Assembly: GCF_032818155.1 (NCBI RefSeq)
Contig: NZ_CP102589.1
Coordinates: forward strand, 1,474,001-1,538,000
Direction of reading: 5' to 3'
Length of the DNA stretch: 64,000 nt
Source of the DNA: Niallia taxi
Lineage (GTDB): Bacteria > Bacillota > Bacilli > Bacillales > Cytobacillaceae
Positions 24,514 to 34,473 of the stretch are shown piece by piece; positions within the stretch are counted from its first letter, which is position 1; every line of letters starts with the position of its first letter. Both the position numbers and the translations under genes were made by a program. The notes under the pieces are model-generated. The model was not told where the DNA came from. It searched no databases and saw only the letters and a program-made list of their open reading frames with translations.

Positions 24514-24531
24514 AAAAAATGCTTGGAGTCA

Positions 24532-24934
24532 TTATTTTCTTGCGATGCGAAAGCCATTGTCGATATTTTCAAAACCAACGTGAGGATAATATGACATCGC
24601 ATCAGGAGCCGCGAGAAGAATAAGGGCGCTCTCCGATACGCTCTTTTAATAGGAGGAGTAAAGTTTTGCCAATGCCTTCCTTTTGATAGCTCTTATCGAC
24701 TGCTAAATCAGATAGATAGCAGCAGTAGCTAAAATCCATTACTGCCCTTGCCACCCCAACTAATTGATCCCCATTCCATGCCGTAAAAAGTATATCTGCA
24801 TGATTAATCATTTTCTGTAGCCGCGGATAGTCATCTGTGGGACGAATAAGTTTTGATGCAAGGAATACCAGGGAAAGCTGTTCTGGTGTTATTTTTTCAT
24901 TGTATTTGTATTCAATTACTGTTAGTGGATCCAT
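24532..24934 (-). pseudogene. GNAT acetyltransferase with a frameshift
   Basis: The frame from ATG 24934 encodes a normal small GNAT N-terminus (DILFTAWNGDQLVGVARAV, then YQKEGIGKTLLLLLKERIGER) but then reads PYSSRGS and stops at 24602. In the next frame the missing C-terminus continues seamlessly: ALILLAAPDAMSYYPHVG, FENIDNGFRIARK, stop at 24532. One base is lost near 24625. The full protein would be about 134 residues. SD AGGAAG is intact. Either a recent inactivating mutation or a sequencing error. Confidence 0.8.
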
Positions 24935-25260
24935 ATATTACTTCCTGCAGCTTTTTCTTTAATATAAAGTGAAAAGACCAATTATCTGCAAAAAAATGAT
25001 ATAAAATTTCTTCAATTATCTGAAAATTTTATATCAATATAACAATCGCTTTATTTCTCAAAGGTGAACTTTATGAAAACATACACATTCCCTTATAGGA
25101 TGAAATCTCTTTCAACATCGTTTGTCAGTTTTTCTAATAAGTATTTATAGAGTAACAACAAAAAATAGGAAAAAAGGTTAGTGTAAACGGTTAAGAAATC
25201 GGTAAATGGTTATATTGAAGATATCACCCTATCGGTTTTGTAAAAAAGTTCACAAATTGT
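24935..25260. other. AT-rich intergenic region
   Basis: Lies upstream of the frameshifted GNAT gene (minus) and before the cre-associated promoter. No ORF, hairpin with T-run, or known RNA motif noticed. Confidence 0.4.
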
Positions 25261-25272
25261 ACACAAAAACGT

Positions 25273-25302
25273 TGGAAACGCTTACTGATTATAGTGTATA
25301 CT
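25273..25302 (+). promoter_or_regulatory. cre site overlapping the promoter of the 25388 gene
   Basis: TGGAAACGCTTACT (25273-25286) is a perfect match to the CcpA consensus TGNAARCGNWWWCW. A -10 TATACT lies at 25297-25302, with TTGGAA (25272) as a poorly spaced -35. Position suggests repression by CcpA. Confidence 0.7.
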
Positions 25303-25387
25303 ATACATATAGTAAATTCTAACTATAAACAATTGCAGTGAAATATAGATGAAACAGATAGGAGACTATGTAAAGGAGAAGGAAAAG

Positions 25388-25582
25388 ATGATTTTAAAAG
25401 AGTTAGCAAGAAACCGGAAATTAGTCATTAATTACTATAAAAATGGACTTTTGCAAACATGCAAGGGCAGTGTAGAGTTGTTGAACCTCCACGAGCAAAC
25501 GTTAAACCTGAAGGATGAGAAGGAGAATATCCTCCAAATTAAATTATCATGGATTCATGACATTGCACCAACAGCTGGTTAA
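25388..25582 (+). CDS. Small YolD-like beta-domain protein
   Basis: 64 residues from ATG 25388, which is nine bases after SD AGGAG; the frame is open from 25349 without an SD there. The pattern LVINYYKNGLLQTCKGSVE, LNLHEQTLNLKDE, ILQIKLSWIHDI resembles the beta-rich C-terminal half of YolD-like proteins. Monocistronic: own promoter with a cre site, own terminator. Function unknown. Confidence 0.7.
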   Translation: MILKELARNRKLVINYYKNGLLQTCKGSVELLNLHEQTLNLKDEKENILQIKLSWIHDIAPTAG

Positions 25583-25596
25583 GTATATTTGAAAAT

Positions 25597-25628
25597 GGAA
25601 CCGCTTTCCTAAGAGGGAGCGGTTTTTT
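25597..25628 (+). terminator. Terminator of the 25388 gene
   Basis: AACCGCTTTCCT / AGGGAGCGGTT stem followed by T6. Confidence 0.85.
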
Positions 25629-25629
25629 G

Positions 25630-25660
25630 TAAAAAAAGGTTGTCAGGAAATCTGACAACT
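25630..25660 (-). terminator. Minus-direction hairpin with T-run
   Basis: GTTGTCAG-gaaat-CTGACAAC perfect inverted repeat with A7 on its plus-strand left side, so on the minus strand it reads as stem plus T7. No minus-strand gene was found that would need it. Confidence 0.55.
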
Positions 25661-25818
25661 TCGTATACGCAGTTCACATTATCGTATTATAATGAATTCT
25701 CCAAGAAGTATTGTGCTCGATTGTACTGTGAAAATTAGGAGTAAAAAAACATAAGGGAATCTGTTAAAAAAAATTTTTGGATTTTTACAAAGTACAGGCG
25801 TTATTTATTTATCAATAT

Positions 25819-25832
25819 TGTAAGCGGTTACT
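25819..25832 (+). promoter_or_regulatory. cre site upstream of the ilv-leu promoter
   Basis: TGTAAGCGGTTACT is a perfect cre. Its centre is about 90 bases before the expected start site, like the activating cre of the B. subtilis ilv-leu operon (CcpA activation, known there). Confidence 0.75.
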
Positions 25833-25849
25833 CTTAGTTTGTTTTTGTT

Positions 25850-25870
25850 TGAATTATCGAATAATTCTTA
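25850..25870 (+). promoter_or_regulatory. CodY-like palindrome
   Basis: GAATTATCGAATAATTC, a near-palindrome with four mismatches to the CodY motif AATTTTCWGAAAATT, just before the -35. B. subtilis ilvB is CodY-repressed; here a tentative call. Confidence 0.45.
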
Positions 25871-25879
25871 AAAAGGGTG

Positions 25880-25908
25880 TTGACTCTTGTTTCAAATCGG
25901 CGTAAGAT
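25880..25908 (+). promoter_or_regulatory. Sigma-A promoter of ilvBHC-leuBCD
   Basis: TTGACT (25880-25885), 17-base spacer, TAAGAT (25903-25908). Confidence 0.82.
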
Positions 25909-26014
25909 AACCTCAACAAAAGCAAAACAGAAAATAAAAAAAACACCTTAGAAAGCTATTGAAACCATTTGAAATACCGTCGTTAAGTAAGCCTATTACC
26001 TAAATAAAAGATAA

Positions 26015-26322
26015 TGAAAATACGATGATGAGGATAAGTAGTTCCTGATTTGGGATTCCACAGAGAGCCGGTGGTTGCTGAGAACCGGTGAAGCCGATCA
26101 AGAATGAACTCACCTCTGAGTGTTGGCTTGAAACACATTTGTGCAGTAGAGCTAACCGAGTGACACGCCACTCGTTACCAAAAAAAGAACGAACTGTTCA
26201 TTGAGTGCATACATGTTTTATTGTATGAATGAGGGTGGTACCGTGGAAAAGCTAAAAAAAGCCTTTTCACCCCTTTTGTCTACTTAGTTAAGTAAACATT
26301 GGGGGTGTGAAGGCTTTTTTTA
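26015..26322 (+). ncRNA. T-box leader, leucine-specific
   Basis: Stem I with AGTAG, the AGAG...CCGGTGGTTGCTGAGAACCGG distal hairpin, a specifier loop GAACTCACC with codon CTC (Leu, 26109-26111), and the T-box sequence GAGGGTGGTACCGTGG (26231-26246). The terminator stem AAAAGCCTTTTCACCCC / GGGGGTGTGAAGGCTTTT with T-run spans 26253-26322. Uncharged tRNA-Leu should favour readthrough. Confidence 0.92.
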
Positions 26323-26403
26323 TGATATAAATCCATTTAATTACTGGTGCTGCTGGCGAAATCATTGTAAAAATTAAATCACCTTAATAAGGAGGTTATA
26401 TTG

Positions 26404-28122
26404 ATGATACAGAAAACCGCCTTTGAAGAGACGAAGGCTCAGACAAAGCCGTTAACAGGTGCAGATCTTTTGCTGCAAGCTTTAGAGCAGGAAAATGTGG
26501 AGTATATTTTTGGCTATCCGGGAGGTGCAGTTCTTCCGATTTACGATAAAATATACGATTCGAAAATATTCCATGTCCTTCCGAGACATGAACAGGGCGG
26601 AATACATGCTGCTGAAGGCTATGCCCGCATATCTGGAAAACCGGGAGTAGTTATTGCCACATCAGGTCCTGGTGCCACAAATATCGTGACAGGACTTGCG
26701 GACGCGATGATGGATTCCTTGCCGCTCGTTGTTTTCACTGGACAGGTAGCGACAGGTGTTATTGGGACAGATGCATTTCAAGAGGCAGATATTCTTGGTA
26801 TTACAACACCAATCACGAAATATAATTGTCAAATCAGAAGCTTGGAAGACATTCCAAGAATTGTAAAGGAAGCTTTCTTTATTGCTACAAGCGGAAGACC
26901 AGGGCCGGTATTGATTGACGTGCCGAAGGATATTGCTGCAACTGTGACAGAGGTGCCTCAGGAGCAAGAAGTGGACTTGCCGGGCTATCAGCCCACTACA
27001 AAGCCAAATTATTTACAAATCCGTAAGCTGACAGAGGCTGTCAGTGCTGCTAAAAAACCAGTAATTCTGGCAGGAGCAGGGGTTATTTTCTCAAAGGCGT
27101 CAACCGAGTTGAAGGAATACGCAGAACAGCAGCAGATTCCTGTTGTGCACACATTGCTTGGCTTAGGTGGACTTTCGGAGGATAACAGCTTGTTTGTCGG
27201 AATGGGCGGAATGCATGGCTGTTACGCGGCTAATATGGCATTGTATGAGTGTGATTTACTTGTAAATGTTGGTGCAAGATTTGATGACCGCTTGACAGGT
27301 AATTTGCAGCATTTTGCTCCAAATGCAATTAAGGCACATATTGATATCGATCCAGCTGAGATTGGCAAAATTATTCCGACAAAAATTCCAGTCGTAGCAG
27401 ATGCGAAAGAAGCGTTGACAGAGTTAATCAATCAAAATGGAAAACGTTCTGAGCATGACGAATGGTTAAAAAAGATTGAAAATTGGAAAAACGAATACCC
27501 TTATTATTATGATGAAGATTCCGACAAGTTGAAGCCGCAGCAAATACTTGAGCTTCTTCATACAAAAACAAATGGGGAAGCAATTGTAACAACAGATGTT
27601 GGACAGCATCAAATGTGGACAGCACAATACTACCGCTTTAAGGATCCTAATAAATGGGTAACTTCAGGTGGATTGGGAACAATGGGGTTCGGCTTACCAT
27701 CAAGCATCGGTGCACAAATTGCCGACAAGGATGCAATCGTTCTTTCCATTAGCGGTGATGGCGGTTTCCAAATGTGCAGCCAAGAATTAGCTCTTATCAG
27801 GGAGTTGAACTTGCCGATCAAAATCATCATTTTCAATAACCAAGCATTAGGAATGGTAAGGCAATGGCAGGAATTCTTTTACGAATCACGTTTTTCTCAC
27901 AGTAAGGAATCTGTGCAGCCGTCCTTTGTCAAGCTTGCAGAAGCATATGGCATTAAAGGCTATCAAATTTCTAAAATTGAGGATGCTGACAAAATATTGG
28001 ATGAAGTCCTTCATAACAGGGAACCAGTTGTCCTAGACTTCCGTATTGATCCTAATGAAAATGTTTATCCGATGATTGCACCAGGCAAAGGTTTACATGA
28101 AATGGTGGGGATGAAACCATGA
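26404..28122 (+). CDS. ilvB: Acetolactate synthase large subunit
   Basis: ThDP- and FAD-dependent first common enzyme of Val/Leu/Ile synthesis. 572 residues. Catalytic Glu in [12 protein letters not shown], ThDP motif [10 protein letters not shown]...FNN, and the C-terminal [13 protein letters not shown]. Start ATG 26404 is eight bases after SD AGGAGG (TTG 26401 is the alternative). First gene of the operon behind the T-box; overlaps ilvH by four bases (ATGA). Confidence 0.97.
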   Translation: MIQKTAFEETKAQTKPLTGADLLLQALEQENVEYIFGYPGGAVLPIYDKIYDSKIFHVLPRHEQGGIHAAEGYARISGKPGVVIATSGPGATNIVTGLADAMMDSLPLVVFTGQVATGVIGTDAFQEADILGITTPITKYNCQIRSLEDIPRIVKEAFFIATSGRPGPVLIDVPKDIAATVTEVPQEQEVDLPGYQPTTKPNYLQIRKLTEAVSAAKKPVILAGAGVIFSKASTELKEYAEQQQIPVVHTLLGLGGLSEDNSLFVGMGGMHGCYAANMALYECDLLVNVGARFDDRLTGNLQHFAPNAIKAHIDIDPAEIGKIIPTKIPVVADAKEALTELINQNGKRSEHDEWLKKIENWKNEYPYYYDEDSDKLKPQQILELLHTKTNGEAIVTTDVGQHQMWTAQYYRFKDPNKWVTSGGLGTMGFGLPSSIGAQIADKDAIVLSISGDGGFQMCSQELALIRELNLPIKIIIFNNQALGMVRQWQEFFYESRFSHSKESVQPSFVKLAEAYGIKGYQISKIEDADKILDEVLHNREPVVLDFRIDPNENVYPMIAPGKGLHEMVGMKP

Positions 28123-28637
28123 AAAGAATAATCAGTTTAACAGTCATGAATAAATCTGGTGTTTTGAACCGGATTACCAATTTGTTTTCAAAAAGAAACT
28201 ATAATATTGAAAGCATTTCGGTTGGTCATACGGAGCAAGAAGGTATATCCAGAATTACATGTGTTGTTCATGTAGAGAGTGAGAATGTCATCGAGCAGGT
28301 GACAAAGCAGCTCAATAAACAGGTCGACATTTTAAAGGTTGTGGATATTACTGACCAGGCAATTGTGGAAAGGGAGCTTGCTTTAATTAAGGTACTGGCA
28401 ACACCAGCCACTAGAAATGAGCTGTACTCCTTAATTGAGCCTTTCCGGGCGTCTGTAATCGATGTGAGCAAAGAAAGCTTAGTCATTCAGATTACTGGTG
28501 AAGCATCTAAGATAGAAGCATTTATTGAGCTGATAAAACCATACGGAATCAAAGAGATTGCAAGAACTGGAACCACCGCATTCCCGCGTGGGTCTCAGAA
28601 AAACTCTAGTCAAAGAAACCATTACTCTATTGTTTAA
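28119..28637 (+). CDS. ilvH: Acetolactate synthase regulatory (small) subunit
   Basis: 172 residues with an N-terminal ACT domain ([31 protein letters not shown]) that binds valine, and the C-terminal small-subunit domain. Translationally coupled to ilvB by an ATGA overlap. Symbols ilvH and ilvN are both in use. Confidence 0.96.
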   Translation: MKRIISLTVMNKSGVLNRITNLFSKRNYNIESISVGHTEQEGISRITCVVHVESENVIEQVTKQLNKQVDILKVVDITDQAIVERELALIKVLATPATRNELYSLIEPFRASVIDVSKESLVIQITGEASKIEAFIELIKPYGIKEIARTGTTAFPRGSQKNSSQRNHYSIV

Positions 28638-28641
28638 TTAA

Positions 28642-29706
<1,065 letters not shown>

Positions 29707-29746
29707 GACCTTTTATAAATACACTACTATCTTATAAGCAGTAAAA

Positions 29747-29778
29747 GGACGGTGCAGGAGTTAGATCCTGGGCCGTTC
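29747..29778 (+). other. Stem-loop between ilvC and leuB
   Basis: GGACGG-TG-CAGGA / TCCTG-GG-CCGTTC, two stacked helices, not followed by a T-run. Likely an mRNA processing or stability element rather than a terminator. Confidence 0.6.
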
Positions 29779-29830
29779 TCTAAAAATAAGCAATCGCAGG
29801 CTTACAGATGAGCATGGAGGTCATTAGCAA

Positions 29831-30931
29831 ATGGAGAAAAAAATTGCCGTATTGCCTGGAGATGGCATCGGTCCAGAAATCATTAAAGGTGCAATCGATG
29901 TATTGCAGGTAATTGAAGCGAAATTTGACCACTCTTTTGAATATAATTATGCAAATATTGGCGGATCTGCCTTTGATGAAGAAGGAACACCTTTATCAGA
30001 CAAAACGATTGCATTATGCAAATCGAGTGACGCGATTATGCTTGGCGCAGTTGGCGGGCCGAAATGGGATGCTCTTCCTGTTTCATCAAGACCTGAACAG
30101 GGGCTGCTTCGCATCAGGAAGGAGCTTAACCTTTTTGCAAATTTAAGGCCAACTAAATATTTTCCAAGCTTGGCACCAGCGTCTCCGCTGCGCCAAGAAG
30201 TTATTGAAAATGTTGATTTAATGATGGTTAGAGAGCTGACAGGCGGCATTTACTTCGGCACACCAAGTGAAAGAACAACAATTGGCGGAAAGGCTGGAGC
30301 TGTTGATACGCTTCTGTATACAAAAGAAGAAATCAACCTCGTTTTGAAAAAAGCATTCGAAATCGCCAAAACTAGATCGAAGAAAGTAACCTCTGTCGAT
30401 AAGGCAAATGTATTGGAATCAAGCAGACTGTGGAGAGAATGTGCTACTGAGATGGCGGTGCAATATCCGGACATTAAACTAGAGCATATGCTTGTCGATA
30501 ATGCGGCAATGCAGCTTATCAGCAATCCAAGACAGTTTGATGTAGTTGTAACAGAAAACATGTTTGGTGATATCTTAAGTGATGAGGCAAGCGTGCTGAC
30601 AGGATCGCTTGGGATGCTGGCATCAGCAAGTATTTCTGAATCAGGTCCATCACTTTATGAACCAATACACGGTTCAGCTCCAGATATTGCTGGACAAAAT
30701 ATTGCCAATCCGCTGGCGACTATCCTGTCTGCAGCAATGATGCTTCGTATTTCCTTTGACATGGAACAGGAAGCACAATTAATAGAAAATGCAGTTGATG
30801 CAGTTTTAAATAAAGGCTATCGAACAAAGGATATCCTGTCTGCAGATACTACATTGCTTACTACTTCACAAATGGTTGAGCAAGTTAAAACCGAAATTAC
30901 GGCGGCACTTGAAACAGTAGAAGTACGATAA
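29831..30931 (+). CDS. leuB: 3-isopropylmalate dehydrogenase
   Basis: 366 residues, NAD-dependent beta-decarboxylating dehydrogenase of leucine synthesis. LPGDGIGPEI at the N-terminus, substrate arginines in LRIRKELNLFANLRP and VRELTGGIYFG, metal-binding ENMFGDILSDEA, and YEPIHGSAPDIAG for NAD. SD GGAGG before ATG 29831. Confidence 0.97.
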   Translation: MEKKIAVLPGDGIGPEIIKGAIDVLQVIEAKFDHSFEYNYANIGGSAFDEEGTPLSDKTIALCKSSDAIMLGAVGGPKWDALPVSSRPEQGLLRIRKELNLFANLRPTKYFPSLAPASPLRQEVIENVDLMMVRELTGGIYFGTPSERTTIGGKAGAVDTLLYTKEEINLVLKKAFEIAKTRSKKVTSVDKANVLESSRLWRECATEMAVQYPDIKLEHMLVDNAAMQLISNPRQFDVVVTENMFGDILSDEASVLTGSLGMLASASISESGPSLYEPIHGSAPDIAGQNIANPLATILSAAMMLRISFDMEQEAQLIENAVDAVLNKGYRTKDILSADTTLLTTSQMVEQVKTEITAALETVEVR

Positions 30932-31017
30932 ATAGAGAGAAAACGAAAGAAAATTGGACAGATAAACAGGATAAATAATATATAGAAAAAAAAGACAAAA
31001 GGAAGGGGAGGGCCATA

Positions 31018-32424
31018 ATGGGCAAATCCATTATTGAAAAAATCTGGGAAAAGCATATTGTTCATCGCGAAGAGGGAAAGCCGGATCTCCTGTACATTGA
31101 TCTTCATTTAGTGCATGAAGTGACATCCCCACAAGCATTCTCTGGGCTAAGAATGAAAAACCGCAAAGTCCGCCGCCCTGATCGTACCTTTGCAACAATG
31201 GATCATAATGTTCCAACAATCAATCGCTTTCAAGTGGATGATGAAGTAGCTTTAAATCAGATGACAACATTAGAAAAAAACTGTCTTGAGTTTAATGTCC
31301 CATTGGCAAATTTGGAAAGTCCAGAACAAGGAATTGTCCATGTCATTGGTCCGGAATTGGGATTAACACAGCCGGGAAAAACGATCGTTTGCGGTGACAG
31401 CCATACATCGACGCATGGTGCTTTTGGTGCATTGGCGTTTGGAATCGGAACTAGTGAGGTTGAGCATGTATTAGCAACACAGACTTTGTGGCAAACAAAA
31501 CCCAAAACCTTAAAAATAGAAGTGAACGGTAAATTAGCAATGGGTGTTAACGCTAAGGATGTTATCTTGTATGTTCTTTCCAAGTATGGTGTCAATTTCG
31601 GTACAGGTCATGTTATTGAATACACTGGTGACGTCATCAAACAATTGAGCATGGAAGAGCGAATGACAATTTGCAATATGTCCATTGAAGGTGGCGCTAG
31701 AGCAGGGCTTGTGTGTCCAGATGAAACGACTTTCAGCTATATGCGCGGCAGAAAATATGCTCCTGAAAACTTTGAGGAAGCAGTTAAAGCGTGGGGAGAA
31801 ATCGTATCAGATGAGGACGCTGTCTATGATAAAGTGATTGAAATAGACGGCAATGACATTGCACCAATGGTCAGCTGGGGAACAAATCCATCGATGACTG
31901 CCAAGGTGGATGACAGTATTCCGAATGAAAATGATTTTGCGGACGAAACAGATCGTCGTGCCTTAAAGAGTGCTTTGCAATATATGGGGCTTAAAGAAGG
32001 ACAGCAAATTAAAGATATCGCCATTCAGCATGTCTTTATCGGTTCTTGTACAAATTCTAGAATAGAAGATTTGCGACAGGCTGCAAGTGTTATTAGCGGG
32101 CAAAGGGTGCATCCAGGTGTACGCGCATTAGTTGTTCCAGGTTCCCAGCAGGTGAAAAAGAAAGCAGAACAAGAAGGTCTTGATAAATTATTTACCGAAG
32201 CAGGCTTCGAGTGGAGAGATGCGGGCTGCAGCATGTGCCTGAGTATGAATAATGATGTTGTACCAAGCGGAGAACATTGTGCATCCACTTCAAACCGTAA
32301 CTTTGAAGGCCGACAAGGGGCAGGTGCCAGAACACACTTAGTCAGCCCGGCAATGGCAGCAGCAGCGGCGCTTAATGGTCACTTTGTTGATATACGAAAA
32401 GGAAATGTAGCAGAACTTGTATAA
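31018..32424 (+). CDS. leuC: 3-isopropylmalate dehydratase large subunit
   Basis: 468 residues, aconitase family. The [4Fe-4S] cysteines are in FIGSCTNSR and GCSMCLSMN, with the swivel-proximal [10 protein letters not shown] motif present. SD GGAGGG before ATG 31018. Partner of leuD, which follows after 20 bases. Confidence 0.97.
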   Translation: MGKSIIEKIWEKHIVHREEGKPDLLYIDLHLVHEVTSPQAFSGLRMKNRKVRRPDRTFATMDHNVPTINRFQVDDEVALNQMTTLEKNCLEFNVPLANLESPEQGIVHVIGPELGLTQPGKTIVCGDSHTSTHGAFGALAFGIGTSEVEHVLATQTLWQTKPKTLKIEVNGKLAMGVNAKDVILYVLSKYGVNFGTGHVIEYTGDVIKQLSMEERMTICNMSIEGGARAGLVCPDETTFSYMRGRKYAPENFEEAVKAWGEIVSDEDAVYDKVIEIDGNDIAPMVSWGTNPSMTAKVDDSIPNENDFADETDRRALKSALQYMGLKEGQQIKDIAIQHVFIGSCTNSRIEDLRQAASVISGQRVHPGVRALVVPGSQQVKKKAEQEGLDKLFTEAGFEWRDAGCSMCLSMNNDVVPSGEHCASTSNRNFEGRQGAGARTHLVSPAMAAAAALNGHFVDIRKGNVAELV

Positions 32425-32444
32425 GGAAAAGGAGGGGACGTCCC

Positions 32445-33047
32445 ATGGGCGGTTTTAAGAAATTGGCCGGAAAGGCTGTGGCGATGGATCGTGTAAATGT
32501 GGACACAGATCAGATCATCCCTAAACAATTTTTGAAAAGAATTGAAAAAACAGGATTTGGACGCTTTGCATTTTATGATTGGCGATATAAAGAGAATGGT
32601 GAGCTTAATCCGGAGTTTGAATTGAATTTCCCAGAAAATCAAGGTGCGAATATTTTGATTGCAAACAAGAACTTTGGCTGTGGTTCATCAAGAGAGCACG
32701 CTCCTTGGGCATTAAATGATTATGGATTTCAAGCTGTTATTGCACCATCCTTCGCTGATATCTTTTATCAAAATTGCTTGAAAAATGGCATGCTTCCGAT
32801 CGTTCTAGAGGCTAGTGATGTTGAATATTTGCTAAAGGCAGCTAAAGTGCAGCCTTACAAACTTCATATTAATTTAGAGGAAGAAAAGGTAGAGGATGAA
32901 AGTGGCTTCTCAGTAAACTTTACAATCCATCCATATTGGAAAAAAATGCTTGTGAATGGATGGGATGAAATCCAAATTACCCTGCAATATGCGGATAGTA
33001 TTCAAGAATATGAAAATAATATCAATACATTTCAATTAGTAAAATAA
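32445..33047 (+). CDS. leuD: 3-isopropylmalate dehydratase small subunit
   Basis: 200 residues, swivel domain. Visible: DRVNVDTDQIIPKQFLK, FGCGSSREHAPWAL (substrate loop) and FADIFYQNCLKNG. SD GGAGGGG. Last gene of the ilv-leu operon; followed by a structured stretch and a short terminator. Confidence 0.97.
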   Translation: MGGFKKLAGKAVAMDRVNVDTDQIIPKQFLKRIEKTGFGRFAFYDWRYKENGELNPEFELNFPENQGANILIANKNFGCGSSREHAPWALNDYGFQAVIAPSFADIFYQNCLKNGMLPIVLEASDVEYLLKAAKVQPYKLHINLEEEKVEDESGFSVNFTIHPYWKKMLVNGWDEIQITLQYADSIQEYENNINTFQLVK

Positions 33048-33065
33048 TAAAGAAGAGGGTTTTCG

Positions 33066-33152
33066 AACCGTGAAATGCTTGTAATGTGCAGGGGAAAGCT
33101 GGACCACAAAGCATGATACGGAAGGAAGCTCCTTTTTCTTTTTAGGAATATT
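33066..33152 (+). terminator. Structured 3' end of the ilv-leu operon
   Basis: A folded segment CCGTGAAATGCTTGT...ACAAAGCATGATACGG enclosing GCAG-GGGAAA-GCTG, then a short hairpin GAAGGA-AGC-TCCTTTTTC with further T. The last part looks like the terminator. Confidence 0.55.
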
Positions 33153-33160
33153 TAGCAATG

Positions 33161-33190
33161 TTGCAATAAAAACACCAACCGTGCTAAACT
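33161..33190 (+). promoter_or_regulatory. Probable promoter of the TPR gene
   Basis: TTGCAA (33161-33166), 18-base spacer, TAAACT (33185-33190) with extended -10 TG. Confidence 0.6.
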
Positions 33191-33222
33191 AGCAAAAAAT
33201 AGAATAATTAGGGTGTTATGAC

Positions 33223-34248
33223 ATGAAAAAACGGGATTTGACCAAAAAGGGCAATATCATCCTTTTCCCTGACCTAGACCAAAGATACTTAGAAAAGGGC
33301 TTGGAGGCCGTCCAAAACAAAAACTTTCAAGAGGCAGTTTCCTGCTTTGAGAAGGCAATAGAAATTAATCCTGATAACAGTGAGATTAAAACAGGGCTCG
33401 TCTTAAGCTATTATGAGCTAGGTATGCTGAGGGAATCAAAGAAAATGGCAAAAAGCATGCTAGAGGAAGGTCAAGGAGATTATCTTCAAGTTTTAGATTT
33501 ATATATGATGATTCTTGTTCAGCTCCATGAATATGAGGAGATTGCGACAACGATCGAAGTACTCCTTGAGGACAAGCATATTCCAGCAGGAAAAATAGAG
33601 CATTTTTCCAAGCTGCTTGAATTCAGCAGGAAAATGGCTGCATTAAGTGGCACAATGGAAGAGGAGTATGCTGTTGAAGACTTTGGCGAAAGTGGTCTTG
33701 ATTTGGCTTCCATCCAAGATCAAAATGAAATGCTGCTTCTTGCTGCAAAACTAGAAAAGGCAAATGTGCGGCAATACATAGACGAAGTAAAGGAATACAT
33801 AGGAAATCCTCAGGCAAACCCGTTTTTCCAGTCGATGCTTTTAAATATTTTAAAAGAGCAAGAGTATGAACAGCAAGTACTCGTTAGGAAAATGGACAGG
33901 GAGACGAGCGTCGTTCCAAAAAACTTAAAGGATGTACGGCTTCAGGAGCAAACGGTTGAAATTATAGCTATCCTGAAAGAAAAGCTGGAGCATCAGAATC
34001 CTGTTTTGCTCGAGAATATTGTAGCCCTGCTGGAACGCCATTTCTTTCTTCTTTATCCATTCACACTAGACGGGATGAGCAGCGGTGGTTGGGCAGCTGC
34101 CTACCATTCTATCGTGCAGGATTACTATGGTATGTATGATGAAATGGGTGAAGATATAGGCGAGCTTTATCACGTTTCTGATAGCGAAATAGAGACAGCA
34201 AAGGCGATTATTGCTAGTTTAGAGGAAATTTCTTATCCTAATATGTAG
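33223..34248 (+). CDS. ysoA: TPR-repeat protein (YsoA-like)
   Basis: 341 residues. An N-terminal TPR unit is clear (YLEKGLEAVQNKNFQEAVSC followed by FEKAIEINPDNSE), with further helical repeats to about residue 130; the rest is helical without a catalytic motif. No signal peptide. SD weak (TAGGGTG). It occupies the ysoA position directly before tig. Role unknown; TPR proteins usually mediate protein contacts. Confidence 0.85.
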   Translation: MKKRDLTKKGNIILFPDLDQRYLEKGLEAVQNKNFQEAVSCFEKAIEINPDNSEIKTGLVLSYYELGMLRESKKMAKSMLEEGQGDYLQVLDLYMMILVQLHEYEEIATTIEVLLEDKHIPAGKIEHFSKLLEFSRKMAALSGTMEEEYAVEDFGESGLDLASIQDQNEMLLLAAKLEKANVRQYIDEVKEYIGNPQANPFFQSMLLNILKEQEYEQQVLVRKMDRETSVVPKNLKDVRLQEQTVEIIAILKEKLEHQNPVLLENIVALLERHFFLLYPFTLDGMSSGGWAAAYHSIVQDYYGMYDEMGEDIGELYHVSDSEIETAKAIIASLEEISYPNM

Positions 34249-34256
34249 CTTGGATG

Positions 34257-34284
34257 TTGAAACAACTTGAACGTATGATATAAT
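34257..34284 (+). promoter_or_regulatory. Sigma-A promoter of tig
   Basis: TTGAAA (34257-34262), 16-base spacer, TATAAT (34279-34284) with extended -10 TG. The leader to the tig start is about 180 bases and contains a GACATC / GATGTC stem-loop (34358-34381). Confidence 0.75.
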
Positions 34285-34473
34285 GTAATGGTTGCATTCG
34301 TAAAATGCGAGCGTGTATAACATTAGTAGATATCTGCTTTTAGTTATATAGAGCTGACATCTGCCGTAATTGGGGATGTCCGTATCAAAATTCTCTATTA
34401 AAATAAAAGTACTATCTAAACAACTGTTAGAAGTATTGAAAAGTAGAATAGATTGTTGGAGGGAAATATAGTT

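Noticed and set aside
25640..25658. TTGTCAG-N5-CTGACAA palindrome as an operator
   Set aside because: With the adjacent A7 it fits a minus-direction terminator better; no promoter is close by.
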